From JAENVT01 sp031370825 (GTDB taxonomy: Bacteria; Actinomycetota; Acidimicrobiia; Acidimicrobiales; Ilumatobacteraceae): 23,539 bases of DNA. The position numbers and the translations under genes were made by a program. Within the stretch, counting starts at the first letter, position 1. Each line of letters opens with the position of its first letter. Below are positions 14,852-22,699 of this stretch, one piece after another. The stretch covers positions 1-23,539 of the forward strand of contig JANMRB010000121.1 in NCBI GenBank assembly GCA_031370825.1, read 5' to 3'. The notes beneath the pieces were generated by a model, which was not told where the DNA came from, made no database searches, and worked only from the letters and a program-made list of their open reading frames with translations.

Positions 14852-15487
14852 GTGCGAGTCATTGCTATCGATGGTCCGGCCGGTGCCGGCAAGAGCACTG
14901 TGGCGCGGGCGTTGGCAGCTCGCCTCGGTTTGGAATACCTGGACACGGGGGCCATGTACCGCGCCGTCACATTGGCTGCGATGCGTCGTGGGATCGACCC
15001 TGCCGATGTCGAGCCCGTCGCCCGGCTGGCGCGTGAACTCAGTCTCGAGGTCAGCGACGACGGGGTAATCGTCGATGGGTACGACGCTACCGTCGAGATC
15101 CGCAGCCAGCCTGTCACAACGGCGGTCAGCGCGGTCGCGGCCAACAGCGCGGTGCGAGCCGAGCTGGTCGACCGTCAGCGAGACTGGGCGAGACGGCGCG
15201 GCGGCGGAGTCCTGGAGGGGCGTGACATCGGCTCTGTCGTGTTTCCCGACGCCGAGTTGAAGCTCTACCTCACCGCTGCGCCGAGGGTCCGAGCCGAACG
15301 CCGAGTGGCCGAATCCGGCGGTGATGTCGACGAGATCGCCGCGGCCATCGAACGACGCGACCGCAACGATCTTTCCCGGGTCGACAGCCCGCTCGTTCAA
15401 GCCGATGGCTCGATCGTGCTAGATACCACCGGGCTGGGCATCGACGAGGTGCTCGCGCGAATCGAAAAACTCCTGGAGCACGAATGA
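14852..15487 (+). CDS. cmk: Cytidylate kinase
   Basis: A 211-residue protein with the P-loop IDGPAGAGKSTVAR (6-19), the CMP-binding YLDTGAMYRAVT segment (29-40) and the GGGVLEGRDIGSVVFPDAELKLYL motif, all diagnostic of bacterial cytidylate kinase. It phosphorylates CMP and dCMP with ATP. The C-terminal ERRDRNDLSRVDSPL segment is the mobile lid with its arginines. GTG 14852 abuts the preceding stop, and the last codons overlap the acyltransferase start (ATGA), so the three genes form a tight operon. In many actinobacteria cmk lies beside an acyltransferase or the GTPase gene der; the der partner is missing here. Confidence 0.96.
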   Translation: MRVIAIDGPAGAGKSTVARALAARLGLEYLDTGAMYRAVTLAAMRRGIDPADVEPVARLARELSLEVSDDGVIVDGYDATVEIRSQPVTTAVSAVAANSAVRAELVDRQRDWARRRGGGVLEGRDIGSVVFPDAELKLYLTAAPRVRAERRVAESGGDVDEIAAAIERRDRNDLSRVDSPLVQADGSIVLDTTGLGIDEVLARIEKLLEHE

Positions 15488-16161
15488 CCAAGATCGCCAC
15501 GAAGCTCACCGGCAACACGATGGTGGATCGCGCCGCCTACCAGATCGTGCGGTTCATCGTCACGTCGTTCTGCCGCACATGGTGCCGGATGACGATCGAG
15601 GGCAGAGAGAACGTGCCCGCGGAGGGACCCTTCCTCCTGGCACCGACCCACCGCAGCATCCTCGACACACCGATCGCTTCGGGAGTGACGCACAGGCGCA
15701 TGCGGTTCATGGGTGCAGACAAGTATTGGAAGAACAGAGCGTTCGGCAGGCTGCTGACATCGCTGGGGGGCTTTCCGGTCAGCCGCGGAACAGCGGACCG
15801 CGAGGCACTGAAACGCTGCATCGCCGTGCTCGAGGGAGGTGAGCCGCTGGTGTTGTTCCCGGAGGGAGAGCGCAAGAGCGGTCCGCTCGTGGCGCCGTTG
15901 TTCGATGGTGCCACCTACGTCGCGGTCAAGGCCGGCGTTCCGATCGTGCCGGTTGGTATCGGGGGATCGGAACGGGTGATGCCGAAGGGTGCGAAGTTCA
16001 TCAGCCCGCGCAAAGTTCACGTGGTGGTCGGCAAACCGATCCCGACTGCCACGGACGCACAGAACCCGAAGGCACAGCGCGATGCCGCCCGCCAGTTGAC
16101 GGTGGACCTGCACGCCGAGCTGCAACGCGTCTTCGACATCGCCCAGGCCCAGGTCGGCTGA
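15484..16161 (+). CDS. PlsC-like 1-acyl-sn-glycerol-3-phosphate acyltransferase
   Basis: A 225-residue acyltransferase with the HX4D catalytic motif in APTHRSILDTP (His56, Asp61), a substrate-phosphate motif FPEGERKSG (about 125-133) and VPIVPVGIGGSERVMPKG further on. An N-terminal amphipathic/hydrophobic stretch (about 18-35) probably holds it to the inner membrane. The family transfers an acyl group to lysophosphatidic acid or related lysolipids during phospholipid synthesis. ATG 15484 overlaps the cmk stop by 4 bp. The gene ends 5 bp from the convergent M18 peptidase gene. Acceptor specificity is not visible. Confidence 0.93.
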   Translation: MTKIATKLTGNTMVDRAAYQIVRFIVTSFCRTWCRMTIEGRENVPAEGPFLLAPTHRSILDTPIASGVTHRRMRFMGADKYWKNRAFGRLLTSLGGFPVSRGTADREALKRCIAVLEGGEPLVLFPEGERKSGPLVAPLFDGATYVAVKAGVPIVPVGIGGSERVMPKGAKFISPRKVHVVVGKPIPTATDAQNPKAQRDAARQLTVDLHAELQRVFDIAQAQVG

Positions 16162-16166
16162 CTGCG

Positions 16167-17444
16167 CTACCTCTGCAAGTAGTGGCGCAGCCCCATGGCC
16201 AGCGAGATCGGATCCTCGACGCCGCAGAGCTCGCGGGCCGAGTGCATCGACAACTGCGGCACACCGACATCGACGGTTTCGATGCCAAGACGCGTTGCCG
16301 TGATCGGTCCGATCGTGGTGCCACACGGCATGTTGTTGCGACTGACGAACGTCTGCGATGGCACGCCGGCTTCGTTGAACACCTCGCGCAGCAAGGCGGC
16401 GGTACGCGCAGTGGTGGCGTAGCGCTGGTTGCTGTTGAGCTTGATGGCGGGACCGCGGTTGACGATGGGCTGATGGTCGGGGTCGTGGCGTTCGCGGTAG
16501 TTGGGATGAACGGCGTGAGCGTTGTCAGCCGAGACGCACGTGCTGGCGGCGAGCTGGGTCAAGAAGTCGTTGCGCGAGGCACCGCTGGCCAACGCCAATC
16601 GTTCCAGGACATGTTCGAGCATTGGCCCGGCCGCACCGGTGACACTTTCGGATCCGACCTCCTCGTGGTCGAACAAGGCAATGACTGCCGTCGAACTCCC
16701 AGCGGTATCGGCTCCGCACATCGCGTCGACGGCAGCCCAACACGACAGCTGATTGTCGAGGCGACCGGCAGCCAGCATCGATCGATCCGCACCGAGGATG
16801 GCCGGCGGGGTGCGGTCGAACAGGCACAGCTCCCAGGCCGAGATCTCGGAAGCGTCGTTGAACGGGTCGGGCAACCGACCCGCAAGCCAATCCGCAAATT
16901 CGCCTTCGCCCGGCGTGCCGGTTCCCCAGACCGGGGTGAGGTGCTGCTGCTTGTCCAGGATCAGGCCGCGTTCGGTGACATCACGATCGAGGTGTATTGC
17001 CAGTTGGGGGACTCGGCAGATCGCCTCGTCAAAAAGGACATCGACCCCGGAACCGTCAGACATCTCGACCCGGCCGGCAACGCCCAGATCACGATCCAAC
17101 CAGGAGTTGATCAGCGCGCCGCCGTAGACCTCTACGCCGAGCTGCTTCCAACCGACTCCACCCGTGTCCGGTCGTGGTTTGATCCGCAGGCATGGTGAGT
17201 CGGTATGTGCGCCGATCAGCCGAAGTGGAGAGCGGTTGTCAACAGACGTGCCTCGATTCCACGCGACCAGCGCTCCACCGCGTCGTACGAATCCACGGGC
17301 TGGCACATCGATCCACGCCGTCGTGAGGTCCAGCCGATCAAAGCCGGCGGTGGTCAGCCGATCGGCCGCCGTGGCGACGACATGCCAAGGCGAAGGCGAC
17401 GCCGACAGGAATTCGATGAGATCGTCGAGCTGTGGCTGTGGCAT
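16167..17444 (-). CDS. M18-family aspartyl aminopeptidase
   Basis: A 425-residue zinc aminopeptidase of family M18. The metal ligands and catalytic residues are all in place: GAHTDSPC (His80, Asp82), AGRLDNQ (bridging Asp230), DHEEVGS (Glu261/Glu262), SADNAHAVHPNY (Asp307) and QLSMHSARE (His401). VSRNNMPCGTTIGPITA is the family's conserved substrate segment. It removes N-terminal acidic residues from peptides in the cytoplasm, probably as a dodecamer as known for the family. The ATG at 17444 shares one base with the upstream phosphatase stop (TGATG) and has GGAG in front. The length is normal. Confidence 0.95.
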   Translation of the reverse strand: MPQPQLDDLIEFLSASPSPWHVVATAADRLTTAGFDRLDLTTAWIDVPARGFVRRGGALVAWNRGTSVDNRSPLRLIGAHTDSPCLRIKPRPDTGGVGWKQLGVEVYGGALINSWLDRDLGVAGRVEMSDGSGVDVLFDEAICRVPQLAIHLDRDVTERGLILDKQQHLTPVWGTGTPGEGEFADWLAGRLPDPFNDASEISAWELCLFDRTPPAILGADRSMLAAGRLDNQLSCWAAVDAMCGADTAGSSTAVIALFDHEEVGSESVTGAAGPMLEHVLERLALASGASRNDFLTQLAASTCVSADNAHAVHPNYRERHDPDHQPIVNRGPAIKLNSNQRYATTARTAALLREVFNEAGVPSQTFVSRNNMPCGTTIGPITATRLGIETVDVGVPQLSMHSARELCGVEDPISLAMGLRHYLQR

Positions 17445-18067
17445 CAGTTCTCCTGGAACAGTCCCATCGGCAAACCGGTGCCGCGCAGGTGGGAGGTCTC
17501 GTTGATGGTCACCACGGAGCGCGTGCCACCTCGAGCCGCGGCGACGCGGTTGATGCTGGTGTAGTTGGGATAGAAGAAGGCGCGTGGGTTCGTCAATCCG
17601 AGCACTTGACACAGATAACCGTTGATCACACCACCGTGGCAGACGACGACGATCCTCTGACCCGCATGATATTCGATCAACTGCTCGATCGTGCGAACCA
17701 CCCGACCACGGAACTCGTCCGAGGTCTCGTCTTCGGTGTCCCACTCCCCATTGATGATTGCGTGATAGCGAGGATCGTTGGAGGCCTTCAGCTCCTCAGT
17801 GGGGATGTAGTCGGGCGAGAGTCGATCGAACTCAGCGATGCCGTCGCAGAGCACGACCTCGAGAGGGTGAAATGCCGCGATGGCTACCGCGGTTTCGTAC
17901 GCGCGCCGCAACGGACTGGCGTAGATTGCGTCGAGATGCTCCGACGACAGGTACGTTGCCAGATGCTCGGCCTGTGCTCGGCCGTCGGCGGAAAGCTCCG
18001 GATCGGCGGGCCCCTCGACCAACTCACGGCGAACCGGCAGTGCGTGACGCACCAGCAACAACTCCAT
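17444..18067 (-). CDS. Histidine phosphatase-superfamily protein
   Basis: A 207-residue phosphoglycerate-mutase-like phosphatase. The phosphorylated histidine is His8 in LLLVRHALP; this is the RHA variant and not the common RHG. YASPLRRAYETA (49-60) carries the phosphate-binding arginine, GIAEFD (76-81) the probable acid, and VVVCHGGVING the second histidine (His144). It hydrolyses a phosphate ester that cannot be identified from sequence. It is followed by the M18 peptidase gene through a TGATG overlap and is divergent from pyruvate kinase across only 20 bp. Confidence 0.92.
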   Translation of the reverse strand: MELLLVRHALPVRRELVEGPADPELSADGRAQAEHLATYLSSEHLDAIYASPLRRAYETAVAIAAFHPLEVVLCDGIAEFDRLSPDYIPTEELKASNDPRYHAIINGEWDTEDETSDEFRGRVVRTIEQLIEYHAGQRIVVVCHGGVINGYLCQVLGLTNPRAFFYPNYTSINRVAAARGGTRSVVTINETSHLRGTGLPMGLFQEN

Positions 18068-18074
18068 GGGTCAC

Positions 18075-18080
18075 TAGATA
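18075..18080. promoter_or_regulatory. Shared bidirectional -10 box (phosphatase gene / pyk)
   Basis: TAGATA reads TATCTA on the other strand, so one hexamer resembles a -10 box both ways. Exactly 7 nt (ACCAGGT) separate it from the pyk ATG at 18088, and exactly 7 nt (GTGACCC, minus strand) from the phosphatase ATG at 18067. Both mRNAs would be leaderless. Confidence 0.5.
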
Positions 18081-18087
18081 ACCAGGT

Positions 18088-19524
18088 ATGAGCGCCAGGA
18101 CGAAGATCGTGGCCACCCTCGGGCCTGCAAGTGAGAGCCCTGAGGTGCTCGACGCGATGCTCCTGGCGGGCGTCGACGTCGTTCGACTCAATCTCAGCCA
18201 CGGGCTTCTCGCCGACCACATCAGCCGGCTTCACGCGGTCCGCGCCGCGGCGACGCGCACCGGAATTGTCGTGGCCGTACTGGCTGACCTGCCTGGGCCG
18301 AAGGTGCGCGCCGCTCCGTTCCCCGACGGTGGTCTGGAGCTGGAGGCCGGGACGACGGTCACGATGGTCACCGACGCGGGTGCGAGCACGTGCGATCAGA
18401 TCGGCGTCGACTACCCGACGCTGCTAGACGACCTGCATGCCGGCGACCGCGTCGTGATCGGCGATGGAGCGATCACCTTGCGGGTCGAGAAGATCACGCC
18501 GGTCGGTGCGCGCTGCGAGGTTCGCAGTGGCGGCCACGCCCAGGGTCGACCGGGCGTGCACCTGCCATCGGAACGGCTACGAATTCAGGCACCCACGCTC
18601 GAGGACCTGACGCTGGCCGCGGCGATGGCAGCCGAAGGCGCCGACTTCCTGGCCGTGTCGTTCGTGCGAGGGGCAGAAGATCTGCACAAGGTGCGTGCCG
18701 CTGTTGCGCCGCTGTCGACCAGGTTGGTGGCCAAGATCGAAACCCTCGCTGCGATCGAGCACCTCGACGAGATCATCGTCGCGTCGGACGCGGTCATGGT
18801 TGCGCGTGGCGACCTCGGGATCGAATGCCCGCTCGAAGATGTCCCGCACATGCAGAAGAAGATCGTCCGGGTGTGCGTCGAGGCCGGCGTGCCGGTGATC
18901 ACCGCGACCCAGATGATGGAGAGCATGATCACAGCTCCATCGCCGACGCGGGCCGAGGTCAGCGACGTCGCCAATGCCGTCTTCGACGGGACTGACGCAT
19001 TGATGTTGTCGGCCGAAACCGCGATCGGCGTCGACCCGGTGAACGTGGTCCGAACCATGGCACGGGTTGCCGAACGCGCCGAGCGGGACGCCGATTATGC
19101 CCATTGGGCCGACCACCTCGGCCGGCTGCAGAGGACGAGTTTTCCCGAAGGGCCCGATCGCATCACGATGGCCATCACCCATGCGGCCGGTCTGGCGGCC
19201 AGCGACGCGGGCGCGGAGGCGATCCTTTGTTGCACGCGTTCGGGGCGAACCGCTCTGGCGATGGCCAGGTTTCGCCCCTCTGCTCAGCTGATCGGCCTCT
19301 CGCCCGACCCTGTCACCGTTCGTGCCCTCGCCTTGTCCTGGGGGGTCACCTCGCTGCAGGTCGAGACGTATACGACGACCGACGAACTGGTCTGGTTCGC
19401 GGTGGAGTCCGCTGTGCATCATGGTCTGATCAGCTCCGGCCAGACGGTGCTGGTGCTCGCAGGTGCACCCGACCGTGCCAGTGGCGCGTCGACCGACGTG
19501 CTTCGGATCGTGCGCGTTGCGTGA
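18088..19524 (+). CDS. pyk: Pyruvate kinase
   Basis: A 478-residue pyruvate kinase with the normal A, B and C domains. Signatures include RTKIVATLGPAS (4-15), RLNLSHG (33-39), DLPGPKVR, LVAKIET with the catalytic lysine, VARGDLGIE, and TQMMESMITAPSPTRAEVSDVANAVFDGTDALMLSAETAIG. The C-terminal regulatory domain (from about residue 350) contains CCTRSGRTALAMARFRP. The enzyme makes ATP and pyruvate from phosphoenolpyruvate at the end of glycolysis. ATG 18088 begins the standard N-terminus and sits 7 nt behind a TAGATA box shared with the divergent phosphatase gene. Its stop overlaps the GTG of the next hydrolase gene. Assignment is firm. Confidence 0.97.
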   Translation: MSARTKIVATLGPASESPEVLDAMLLAGVDVVRLNLSHGLLADHISRLHAVRAAATRTGIVVAVLADLPGPKVRAAPFPDGGLELEAGTTVTMVTDAGASTCDQIGVDYPTLLDDLHAGDRVVIGDGAITLRVEKITPVGARCEVRSGGHAQGRPGVHLPSERLRIQAPTLEDLTLAAAMAAEGADFLAVSFVRGAEDLHKVRAAVAPLSTRLVAKIETLAAIEHLDEIIVASDAVMVARGDLGIECPLEDVPHMQKKIVRVCVEAGVPVITATQMMESMITAPSPTRAEVSDVANAVFDGTDALMLSAETAIGVDPVNVVRTMARVAERAERDADYAHWADHLGRLQRTSFPEGPDRITMAITHAAGLAASDAGAEAILCCTRSGRTALAMARFRPSAQLIGLSPDPVTVRALALSWGVTSLQVETYTTTDELVWFAVESAVHHGLISSGQTVLVLAGAPDRASGASTDVLRIVRVA

Positions 19525-20288
19525 GTGCGTTGTGGGCCGAGGAGGCCGGAGACAGCGAGCATCCACTTGTCGTCGTGATCCATGGTTCGATGGATCGTTC
19601 GGCAGGGATGTTGAAGCTGAGTCGTCGCCTCGGTGGCGACTTTCGGGTCCTCCGCTATGACAGGCGCGGCTATGGGCGTTCGTATCCCCACGATGGTCCG
19701 TTCACGATGGACGCCCAGGTTGGTGACCTTATGGAACTGCTGGCGGGCCGCCGAGCAGTGCTCATCGGACACAGCTACGGCGGCAACGTCGCACTGGCGA
19801 CTGCGGATCATCACCCTGAGCTCGTCGCCGGTGTAGCGGTGTACGAGACTCCGTTGTCATGGGAGCCGTGGTGGCCGGGCACGACGGCGGGTTCGATCGC
19901 GGTGGCCGAATCCGGGAAACCTCGGGAGGCAGCAGAGCGGTTCATGCGCCGCATCCTCGGCGATCAACGGTGGGAAGCGCTGCCCAAGCGGAGCAAGGAG
20001 GTTCGCCGTTCGGAGGGCGTAGCCATGGTGGAAGAGTTGGCCGATCTCCGCAGGCACCAGCCATGGGTGCCCGAACACATCGTGACGCCCGTCATCACTG
20101 CCTTCGGTGGACTCGGCGCTCCTCATCACCGCGATGGGATGAGACATGCCGCAGCGCTGCTCGGGTGCCCGGTCGTGGAGCTGCCCGACTGTCGCCACGA
20201 TGCGCCACTCAGCCACCCCGAGCTCTTCAGGGCGTTGGTGGTCGATCCGTTGCTCGAGATGGTCGGATCGCCGTGGAGCACGGGTTGA
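19521..20288 (+). CDS. Alpha/beta-fold hydrolase
   Basis: A 255-residue alpha/beta hydrolase: VVVIHGSMDRSAG near residues 17-29, YDRRGYGRS at 46-54, elbow GHSYGG with Ser85, and His226 in LPDCRHDAPLSHP. The usual acidic residue after strand 6 (G-x-x-D) is not obvious, since the place reads FGGLGAPHHRD; Asp205 nearby may serve. GTG 19521 overlaps the pyk stop (GTGA), so the two are co-translated. The open frame upstream of 19521 lies inside pyk and is not real. There is no signal peptide. Substrate unknown, and the link to pyruvate kinase looks positional. Confidence 0.85.
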   Translation: MSALWAEEAGDSEHPLVVVIHGSMDRSAGMLKLSRRLGGDFRVLRYDRRGYGRSYPHDGPFTMDAQVGDLMELLAGRRAVLIGHSYGGNVALATADHHPELVAGVAVYETPLSWEPWWPGTTAGSIAVAESGKPREAAERFMRRILGDQRWEALPKRSKEVRRSEGVAMVEELADLRRHQPWVPEHIVTPVITAFGGLGAPHHRDGMRHAAALLGCPVVELPDCRHDAPLSHPELFRALVVDPLLEMVGSPWSTG

Positions 20289-20291
20289 GGT

Positions 20292-20591
20292 CTACGGCCC
20301 GGGTAGCGGAGCGACCTTGATGTCGGATCCGAGGAAGGAGCACGTCACCTGACTCCTGTCGTTGACCGCGCTGCGCGACCTGACCTTGTCGGCGCAATCC
20401 TGCAACGACGACCGCTGAGTCCAGACCCCGAAGGCCATCCCGCCGACGACGACAATCGTGAGCAGCTTCGCCGTGACGTTCTTGACCACAACGGCCATCA
20501 CCAGCATGAGGGCCACGAGGCCGACTGCCACCGCTATCCCGATGTTCTTCGCCGTCTCCAAGGTCATTGCGGTCATGATCGAACCGGTCAT
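20292..20591 (-). CDS. Small membrane protein, hypothetical
   Basis: A 99-residue protein with two adjacent membrane helices (about 16-37 and 42-58) and a C-terminal tail of 40 residues holding two cysteines (Cys66, Cys84) that could form a disulfide if the tail is outside. I recognise no family. Starts at 20594 and 20591 are both ATG. I prefer 20591 because the minus-strand TATGGT box then lies 7 nt before it, matching the other leaderless starts here. It ends 3 bp from the convergent hydrolase gene and is divergent from the DUF3151 gene. Confidence 0.68.
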   Translation of the reverse strand: MTGSIMTAMTLETAKNIGIAVAVGLVALMLVMAVVVKNVTAKLLTIVVVGGMAFGVWTQRSSLQDCADKVRSRSAVNDRSQVTCSFLGSDIKVAPLPGP

Positions 20592-20597
20592 CATCGA

Positions 20598-20614
20598 ACC
20601 ATAGGCCGTAGGGT
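20598..20614. promoter_or_regulatory. Back-to-back -10 boxes (small membrane gene / DUF3151 gene)
   Basis: Minus-strand TATGGT (20603-20598) ends 7 nt before ATG 20591. Plus-strand TAGGGT (20609-20614) ends 7 nt before GTG 20621. Only 5 bp separate the two boxes. Confidence 0.48.
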
Positions 20615-20620
20615 GATCGC

Positions 20621-21061
20621 GTGAGTGAGCACTCGATCTCGATGCATACGTCCGGGCCGCCGCGAACCGTGCTCCCTGAGGAGTCGTCCTCGGTCAATGA
20701 AGCCCTCCGCCGGTCACTGGCAGTCGGGATCGAGGACCGCCGCGATGAGGTTGCACGCGTCGTGGTCACGAGCCCTCGATCACTCAATGCCTGGGCTGCC
20801 CTCGGCAGTCTTGGCCGCGACGAGATCGAGCGATACGCAGCATTCAGGGTCGGCTACCACCGCGGTCTCGACGCCTTGCGTGCCAATGGGTGGCGCGGCT
20901 CCGGATACGTCCGGTGGGCCGACGAGACCAATCGTGGCTTTCTGCGGTGTCTGCGTGGCCTCCAACAGATGGCTGCGGCGATCGGCGAAACGGACGAGGC
21001 CGAGCGGATCGCCCTGTTCATGCAGCAACTCGATCCCAGCGGCATCCCGGCCCAGGGTTGA
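20621..21061 (+). CDS. DUF3151 family protein
   Basis: A 146-residue protein matching the actinobacterial DUF3151 family. Shared features are PPRTVLPEE near the N-terminus, SLNAWAALG (53-61), and the signature AAFRVGYHRGLDALRANGWRGSGYVRWADETNRGFLRCL (about 73-110), then AIGETDEAERIALFMQQLDP at the end. It is mostly helical, cytoplasmic and of unknown function; it is widely conserved in the phylum. GTG 20621 follows a TAGGGT box by 6 nt, which suggests a leaderless mRNA. The rhodanese gene begins 19 bp downstream. Confidence 0.88.
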   Translation: MSEHSISMHTSGPPRTVLPEESSSVNEALRRSLAVGIEDRRDEVARVVVTSPRSLNAWAALGSLGRDEIERYAAFRVGYHRGLDALRANGWRGSGYVRWADETNRGFLRCLRGLQQMAAAIGETDEAERIALFMQQLDPSGIPAQG

Positions 21062-21066
21062 TGGCG

Positions 21067-21072
21067 TAATCT
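21067..21072 (+). promoter_or_regulatory. Possible -10 box of the rhodanese gene
   Basis: TAATCT ends 9 nt before ATG 21081, in the 19-bp gap after the DUF3151 gene. It would give an internal, leaderless or nearly leaderless transcript. Confidence 0.35.
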
Positions 21073-21080
21073 CACACATC

Positions 21081-21404
21081 ATGACCATCTCCGAAGCGTC
21101 TGTCGACGAACTCGAATCGGCGCTGCAAGCCGGCGCTCAACTTGTGGATGTGCGCGAGCCAGACGAATACGAAGCCGGTCACGTTGCTGGCGCGGTGCTC
21201 GTTCCATTGGCTGCCGTGCCGGCTTCACTCGCCTCGTTCTCAGCGGATGCGCCGACCTACGTCATCTGCAAGACCGGTGCACGGAGCTATCGGGCATGCG
21301 AATTCCTGGCAGATCAGGGCCTCGAAGGGATCAACGTCGAAGGCGGAACCATGGCGTGGATCATCAGCGGGCGAGGCATCGTGACCGGGGATCAACCTGC
21401 GTGA
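21081..21404 (+). CDS. Single-domain rhodanese-like protein
   Basis: A 107-residue rhodanese domain. LVDVREPDEYEAGHVAGAVLVPL (about 20-42) is the family's N-terminal signature, and the active-site loop YVICKTGARSYRACEFL carries the catalytic Cys (about 62). GINVEGGTMAWI is the conserved C-terminal part. Such proteins carry persulfide sulfur from thiosulfate or another donor to an acceptor. ATG 21081 gives a complete domain. Its stop overlaps the GTG of the RNase D gene (GTGA). The acceptor is unknown. Confidence 0.93.
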   Translation: MTISEASVDELESALQAGAQLVDVREPDEYEAGHVAGAVLVPLAAVPASLASFSADAPTYVICKTGARSYRACEFLADQGLEGINVEGGTMAWIISGRGIVTGDQPA

Positions 21405-22699
21405 CGTATCGCTGGGTCGATTCACAATCTGAGTTCGAGGCGCTCATCGACCGTCTCTGCGTACAGCCGCGATACGCGCTCGACACCGAGTTCCACCGTG
21501 AGCGGACCTACTTCCCGAAGCTGGCGCTCATGCAGTTCGCCACAGACGACGAGACGACGCTCGTCGACCCGTTGGCTGTGGATCTGACCGCGTTGCCGCG
21601 GCTCTTCGAGAGCAACTCGGTCGCGGTGCTGCACGCCGCTCAGCAGGATCTCGACGTTCTGACCCACGCATGCGGCGCTGTACCTGCACAGATGTACGAC
21701 ACCCAGCTGGCATCGGGTTTTCTGGGGTACAGCACACCTTCTCTGGTGTCGTTGTTGATGGCCGAGCTGAAGGTGTCGGCGGCCAAGGGTGACCGCCTCA
21801 CCGATTGGTTGCGGCGCCCGTTGACGCCCGAACAGCTCCTCTACGCCGCCGCCGACGTCGATCATCTGCTGGCGCTTCAGGGTCGCCTCGACAAGCAGCT
21901 GGCAGAGCTCGGTCGCACCGAATGGGTCGCCGAGGCCTGCGAAGAGCTGCGCCGCCGACCGGCGTCGGGAACCGATCCCAGCCAGGCGTGGTTGCGAATC
22001 AAGGACATACGCATGCTCAAGCCGCGCGCCCGCGGAGTTGCCCGGGCGATTTGCGAGTGGCGCGAGCGCCGGGCCATGTCGGTCGACGTGCCGGTTCGAC
22101 AGATCCTTCCCGACCTAGCAGTCCTCGGAATCGCCCAACGGCAGCCAAAGACCGCACACGACCTCGTGCAGGCTCGCGGTGTCGAGGAACGGCACAGCAA
22201 GGGCAACCTCGGCAAGGAGATCCTCGATGCGGTGGCGGACGGGCAACGTAGCGACATCGATCTCCCGGCCCCGGATGTCGAAGAGCTCGACCGACAGCTC
22301 CGGCCGGCCGTCGCCCTGGTCTCGGCGTGGATTGCCGACCTGGCCCGCAAGCAGAGGGTCGACACCGCGTTGCTCGCGACCCGGGTCGACCTGGTTGCGT
22401 TGTTGCGTGGCGATACAGATGCCCGCCTGCTGCAGGGCTGGCGCGCCGAGCTCGTCGGCGACGGCGTTCAGCGACTGGTGCAGGGCAAAGCAGGCCTTAC
22501 GTTCGATGGTCGCGGCGGTCTTCGACTGATCGACGTCGCTCCGGCGCCGTCCGAGATCCCGCCTAGCTCACCCGAGCTTGCGCAGTTTCGCCCAGAGCAG
22601 GTCGAAGGCATGGCTGACGTCGGCCGATCGGGCGCCGTAGGAGTGGATGGGCCGCCGCTCCCCGATGGCCTGGTTGACGATGACCCGTTGGGGCACTGA
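21401..22699 (+). CDS. rnd: Ribonuclease D (DEDD exonuclease with HRDC domain)
   Basis: A 432-residue protein as read. The exonuclease domain shows the DEDDy residues: ALDTEFH (Asp28, Glu30), HAAQQDLDVL (Asp83) and LLYAAADVDHLL (Tyr148, Asp152). An HRDC domain follows (AWLRIKDIRMLKPRARGVARAICEWRE), then a second HRDC-like region. RNase D trims tRNA and other structured RNA 3' ends. GTG 21401 overlaps the rhodanese stop. The C-terminus is odd: the natural end of the family seems to be near residue 385, but the frame runs 45 residues further, antisense to the last 132 bp of the ParA-like gene. A TAG in the neighbouring frame at 22564-22566 sits 1 bp before the ParA-like stop, so a small indel or stop loss near the end is possible. 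Confidence 0.9.
   Translation: MTYRWVDSQSEFEALIDRLCVQPRYALDTEFHRERTYFPKLALMQFATDDETTLVDPLAVDLTALPRLFESNSVAVLHAAQQDLDVLTHACGAVPAQMYDTQLASGFLGYSTPSLVSLLMAELKVSAAKGDRLTDWLRRPLTPEQLLYAAADVDHLLALQGRLDKQLAELGRTEWVAEACEELRRRPASGTDPSQAWLRIKDIRMLKPRARGVARAICEWRERRAMSVDVPVRQILPDLAVLGIAQRQPKTAHDLVQARGVEERHSKGNLGKEILDAVADGQRSDIDLPAPDVEELDRQLRPAVALVSAWIADLARKQRVDTALLATRVDLVALLRGDTDARLLQGWRAELVGDGVQRLVQGKAGLTFDGRGGLRLIDVAPAPSEIPPSSPELAQFRPEQVEGMADVGRSGAVGVDGPPLPDGLVDDDPLGH

Noticed and set aside
18577..19566. Minus-strand open frame of 329 codons over pyk
   Set aside because: Antisense shadow of pyruvate kinase, with biased composition and no recognisable domain.
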